From Planctomyces sp. SH-PL62 (GTDB taxonomy: Bacteria; Planctomycetota; Planctomycetia; Planctomycetales; Planctomycetaceae): 64,000 nt of DNA. Both the position numbers and the translations under genes were made by a program. Numbering within the stretch: position 1 is the stretch's first letter; each line of letters starts with the position of its first letter. Positions 61,239 through 64,000 of the stretch are shown here, one piece after another. The notes under the pieces are model-generated. The model saw only the letters and a program-made list of their open reading frames with translations, was not told where the DNA came from and ran no database searches. The stretch covers positions 1 through 64,000 of the forward strand of contig CAMDPX010000005.1 in the NCBI GenBank assembly GCA_945905295.1. The letters are read 5' to 3'.

Positions 61239-62537
61239 ATGTCGAACAAGGGAACGCAGCTTCCTCGGCGTCAATTTTTGAAGACGGCACTTTCGGTGGC
61301 CAGCGCCGCCGTGATGGCACCGACAATCATTCCCAGTTCCGCCTTGGGCCTGGACGGCGCGGTTGCTCCCAGCGAGCGGATCATTGTCGGCGGCATCGGC
61401 ATCGGAAACCGGGGGCTGTACGACCTCGGCTGTTTCCTGGAGCAAAGCGACATTCGATTCGCCGCCGTGTGCGATGTGAAAGAAGCTCGCCGCACGCTGG
61501 TCAAGAAGATGGTCGATGAGAAGTACGGCACCACCCTCTGTGACATGCACCGCGACTATCGCGAACTGCTCGACCGCAGCGATATCGACGCGGTGTTGAT
61601 CGCGACCGGCCCGAACTGGCACTGCACGATGTCGATGGCCGCTGCGAAGGCAGGCAAGGATATCTACTGCGAAAAACCTTGCACCAAGAACATCGAGCAG
61701 AGCCTGATCCTGCGGGACACGATCAAACGGACCGCGCGAATTTTTCAGGCGGGAACCCAACGCCGCAACCTACCGCACTTCGCGTTCGCGTGCGAGTTGG
61801 CTCGGACCGGGAAGCTCGGCAAGATGAAAAAAGTGTTCGCTCATCCGGCCGGGATGACATCAATGCTGAGCGGTTGGCTGCCGGCCGAACCGGAACCGGA
61901 GAAGGAAATCATCGATTACGACAATTACCTCGGCCCGGCCGCGTGGCGACCGTTCAACAAGGCACTGCTCGCCGGCTTCCACTTTGAAAAGGGTGGCGGA
62001 TTCATCGGCGCGTTCGGAGGTGGCGGCGTCCTCGAATGGGGTTCGCACTGTGTGGACCTCTGCCAGTGGGCGATGGGAGATTGCGAACCCCCCATTGAAT
62101 ACAACCCGCCGAAGGATGGGCACCTCGTCGCGAAGTACGCCAGCGGTGCTGAGCTGATCTTCCGCGAGAAGGATTGGATTCCGCTCGGCTCGTGCCCCGT
62201 GCGATTCGAGGGAGAGACCGGCTGGGTCGAAGCGGGCGACAGCGGCAAGATGGTGCTGAGCTCGCCGGAGTTGCTCGCCGGTCGCACGGTCCTGGAGATC
62301 GGCGGCTATCCGGCGACGTTCCACGTTCGCGATTTCCTCGACTGTGTGAAGACTCGCTCGCAGCCGAAGACGAACGCGCTCGCGGCCTGCAACGCTCATA
62401 TCGCCTGCCACGCGGCGAACGTCGCTCTCTATCTCAACCGGCAAGTCAAATACGACAACAAGACCAACACCTTCATCGACGACGAACCCGCCAACCGCAT
62501 GCGCTCCGAAGCGCTCCGCGAACCCTGGCGTCTGTAA
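61239..62537 (+). CDS. Tat-exported Gfo/Idh/MocA family oxidoreductase
   Basis: A 432-aa protein. The ATG at 61239 is preceded by AGGAGAG at a good distance and is followed by a twin-arginine signal (PRRQFLKTALSVASAAVMAP). The Rossmann motif GGIGIGNRG follows. The EKP of YCEKPCTKNIEQS is the conserved block with the family Lys. The C-terminal part has HCVDLCQWAMGDCEPP and LDCVKTRSQPKTNA, typical of planctomycete Tat-type members. The family uses NAD(P) to oxidise or epimerise sugars and related compounds; the substrate is unknown. The frame is open upstream to 60999 inside the giant gene, but that part is not coding. A REP-like pair and an exported HEAT-repeat gene follow. Confidence 0.9.
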   Translation: MSNKGTQLPRRQFLKTALSVASAAVMAPTIIPSSALGLDGAVAPSERIIVGGIGIGNRGLYDLGCFLEQSDIRFAAVCDVKEARRTLVKKMVDEKYGTTLCDMHRDYRELLDRSDIDAVLIATGPNWHCTMSMAAAKAGKDIYCEKPCTKNIEQSLILRDTIKRTARIFQAGTQRRNLPHFAFACELARTGKLGKMKKVFAHPAGMTSMLSGWLPAEPEPEKEIIDYDNYLGPAAWRPFNKALLAGFHFEKGGGFIGAFGGGGVLEWGSHCVDLCQWAMGDCEPPIEYNPPKDGHLVAKYASGAELIFREKDWIPLGSCPVRFEGETGWVEAGDSGKMVLSSPELLAGRTVLEIGGYPATFHVRDFLDCVKTRSQPKTNALAACNAHIACHAANVALYLNRQVKYDNKTNTFIDDEPANRMRSEALREPWRL

Positions 62538-62545
62538 ATCAAATC

Positions 62546-62601
62546 GTAGGACGGGCACTCTTGCCCGTCCCCGCTTCGACGGCCAAGAGTGGCCGTCCTA
62601 C
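62546..62601. repeat. REP-like inverted pair with covarying hairpins
   Basis: GTAG at 62546 and CTAC at 62598-62601 bound two hairpins: GACGGGCA/TGCCCGTC in the left arm and GACGGCCA/TGGCCGTC in the right arm. The arms are inverted copies except at two positions, and the two differences keep each local hairpin paired. It lies between the oxidoreductase and HEAT genes and starts 9 bp after the TAA. Confidence 0.75.
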
Positions 62602-62639
62602 TTTCCACCACATCGTCCTCAACGATCAGGACCGCAACC

Positions 62640-64000
62640 ATGCTTTTGACTCAACGCTTCGCTCGCTCAGTTCTTGTTGCCGCATTGATGTTCGCGGCTG
62701 TCACCTCAGCCCGCGCCGCCGACGGCTTCAAAGCCTCGCCGGAGAAAGAAAAAGAATTGATCGCGGTCCTGCGATCCGACGCTCCGCCGCAAGACAAGGC
62801 CATTGCTTGCAAGAAGCTGGCGATCGACGGGTCCAGCGAATCGGTTGGCGATCTGGCGAAGTTGCTTTCCGATCCGCAATTGGCCTCGTGGTCGCGAATC
62901 GCGCTGGAAGCGATTCCGGGAACAGCTCCCGATGAGGCGTTGCGGAAAGCTTCCGAGTCTCTCGAAGGCAGACTGTTGGTCGGCGTGCTGAATTCGATCG
63001 GTGTTCGTCGCGATGCGAACGCGGTCGAATCCTTAACCAAGCGATTGAGCGACAAAGACGAAGAAGTCGCGTCGGCCGCCGCGGTCGCCTTGGGCCGAAT
63101 CGGAAGCGAAGCCGCCGCGAAGTCTCTGCGACCGCTGTTGACCAGCGGTCCCGCCAAAGTTCGATCGGCCGCTGCCGAAGGCTGCGTGCTGTGTGCCGAA
63201 CAATGGCACTCCGCGGGCAAGTCTGCTGACGCGGTCGCGCTGTACGACGAAGTCCGCAAGGCCGAACTCCCGAAGCAACGCATTGTCGAAGCGACTCGCG
63301 GCGCGATCCTCGCTCGCAAGGACGAAGGAATCCCGCTGCTGCTGGAACAATTCCAATCCGCCGACAAGAAGATGTTTGAGCTCGCATTGTTCACCGCTCG
63401 CGAATTTCCTGGCAGCGAAGTCGACAAGGCTCTCGCGGCAGAATTGGCCAAGGCGACTCCCGAACGAGGGGCCTTGATCGTTCAAGCGATGGCCGATCGC
63501 AAAGAGACCGTCATTGTTGCTGCCGTCTCGAAGGCCGCCGGCAGCGGGCCGAAGCCGGTTCGCCTGGCTGCGATCAAAGCCCTCAGCCAAGTCGGCGATG
63601 CGTCGTCCGTGACCGCACTGTTGGAGACGGCCGTCGATAAAGATGAAGACTTGGCCCTCGCCGCAAAAGCGACGCTCGCCGATCTGCCTGGAGATAAGGT
63701 CAATGCGCAAATCGCCGCGATGCTCCCCAACGCCAAGGGCAAAACGTACCCGCTGCTGATCGAACTCGTTGGCCAGCGTCGGATCGAAGCGACCCCAGCG
63801 TTGCTCAAGGCGATCGACAGTTCCGACAAGAACGTGCGGAGCGCCGCGTTGATCGCGCTGGGTGAGACGGTCTCGCTCAAAAATCTGCCGGTGCTGATCA
63901 CGCAAGCCATCAGCCCAAAGAATGCCGACGATGCCGCGACGGCTCAGCAAGCGTTGAAGTCGGCCAGCGTTCGTATGCCCGACCGCGAAGCGTGCGCGAC
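62640..64000 (+). CDS. Exported HEAT-repeat protein, 3' end outside window
   Basis: The frame from ATG 62640 is open to the end of the window (453 codons). It starts with a signal peptide (RSVLVAALMFAAVTSARA, cleavage probably after ARAA). Helical HEAT-like repeats follow, for example VASAAAVALGRIGSEAAAKS and VRLAAIKALSQVGDASSVTA and VRSAALIALGETVSLKNLPV. A possible Shine-Dalgarno AGGA lies about 10 nt upstream. Such proteins act as scaffolds and no enzyme domain is visible in this part. The gene follows the Gfo/Idh/MocA gene after a REP pair and may be co-transcribed with it. Confidence 0.8.
   Translation, partial: MLLTQRFARSVLVAALMFAAVTSARAADGFKASPEKEKELIAVLRSDAPPQDKAIACKKLAIDGSSESVGDLAKLLSDPQLASWSRIALEAIPGTAPDEALRKASESLEGRLLVGVLNSIGVRRDANAVESLTKRLSDKDEEVASAAAVALGRIGSEAAAKSLRPLLTSGPAKVRSAAAEGCVLCAEQWHSAGKSADAVALYDEVRKAELPKQRIVEATRGAILARKDEGIPLLLEQFQSADKKMFELALFTAREFPGSEVDKALAAELAKATPERGALIVQAMADRKETVIVAAVSKAAGSGPKPVRLAAIKALSQVGDASSVTALLETAVDKDEDLALAAKATLADLPGDKVNAQIAAMLPNAKGKTYPLLIELVGQRRIEATPALLKAIDSSDKNVRSAALIALGETVSLKNLPVLITQAISPKNADDAATAQQALKSASVRMPDREACA

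Overview
The window looks like a chromosomal piece of a high-GC planctomycete (Planctomycetota, probably class Planctomycetia). The evidence is the gene content: DUF1501, DUF1552 and DUF1592/1588/1585 proteins, a Pirellula/Verrucomicrobium-type heme-binding C-terminus (TIGR02603 type), a Tat-exported Gfo/Idh/MocA protein, and a giant extracellular protein with the N-terminal LEPR-x-L motif. I saw no rRNA, tRNA or CRISPR array.

Layout. 1-3.2 kb: the 3' part of a HEAT/heme-binding protein, a decayed Ser/Thr-kinase fragment, and an exported SMP-30/gluconolactonase. 3.4-10.6 kb, minus strand: DUF1501 protein, a lectin-esterase with an abnormal C-terminus, a DUF1552 protein, and a DUF1592-family cytochrome-like gene cut in two by one in-frame TAA. 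10.6-11.25 kb: a graveyard with IS256-type transposase and PIN-domain relics. 11.3-20.8 kb, minus strand: an epimerase, then a tight five-gene electron-transfer cluster. In transcription order this is a membrane b-type cytochrome candidate, a decaheme c-type cytochrome, a penta-heme c-type cytochrome, a NuoE-NuoF fusion, and a multi-[Fe-S] protein carrying two cyclic-nucleotide-binding domains. 21.5-23.9 kb, plus strand: a TonB-dependent receptor. 23.9-24.9 kb: about 1 kb of palindromic repeats, including one element inserted inside another. 24.9-61.1 kb: one gene of 12,059 codons encoding a subtilase-headed mosaic of FG-GAP/VCBS, GEVED, CSLREA-type, SdrD-B-like, Calx-beta, cadherin-like and RTX modules. 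61.2-64 kb: a Gfo/Idh/MocA protein and the start of an exported HEAT-repeat protein.

Two themes stand out. The first is the 12.5-20.8 kb cluster. It joins an NADH-dehydrogenase-like diaphorase and an Fe-S wire with cNMP-sensor domains to multiheme cytochromes and a membrane heme/quinone-type protein; I do not recognise it as a named complex. The second is a set of short palindromic elements, several with the GTAG foot and hairpin of REP sequences. They lie after stop codons, and in two cases inside reading frames. One 121-bp palindrome sits inside another repeat with an 11-bp direct repeat on each side, which suggests mobility.

The giant protein grew by internal duplication. It contains two adjacent units with a 2.0-kb period, each with seven FG-GAP repeats, two adjacent GEVED plus six-FG-GAP units, eight CSLREA-type modules, and about eight copies of an RTX-associated module at the C-terminus.
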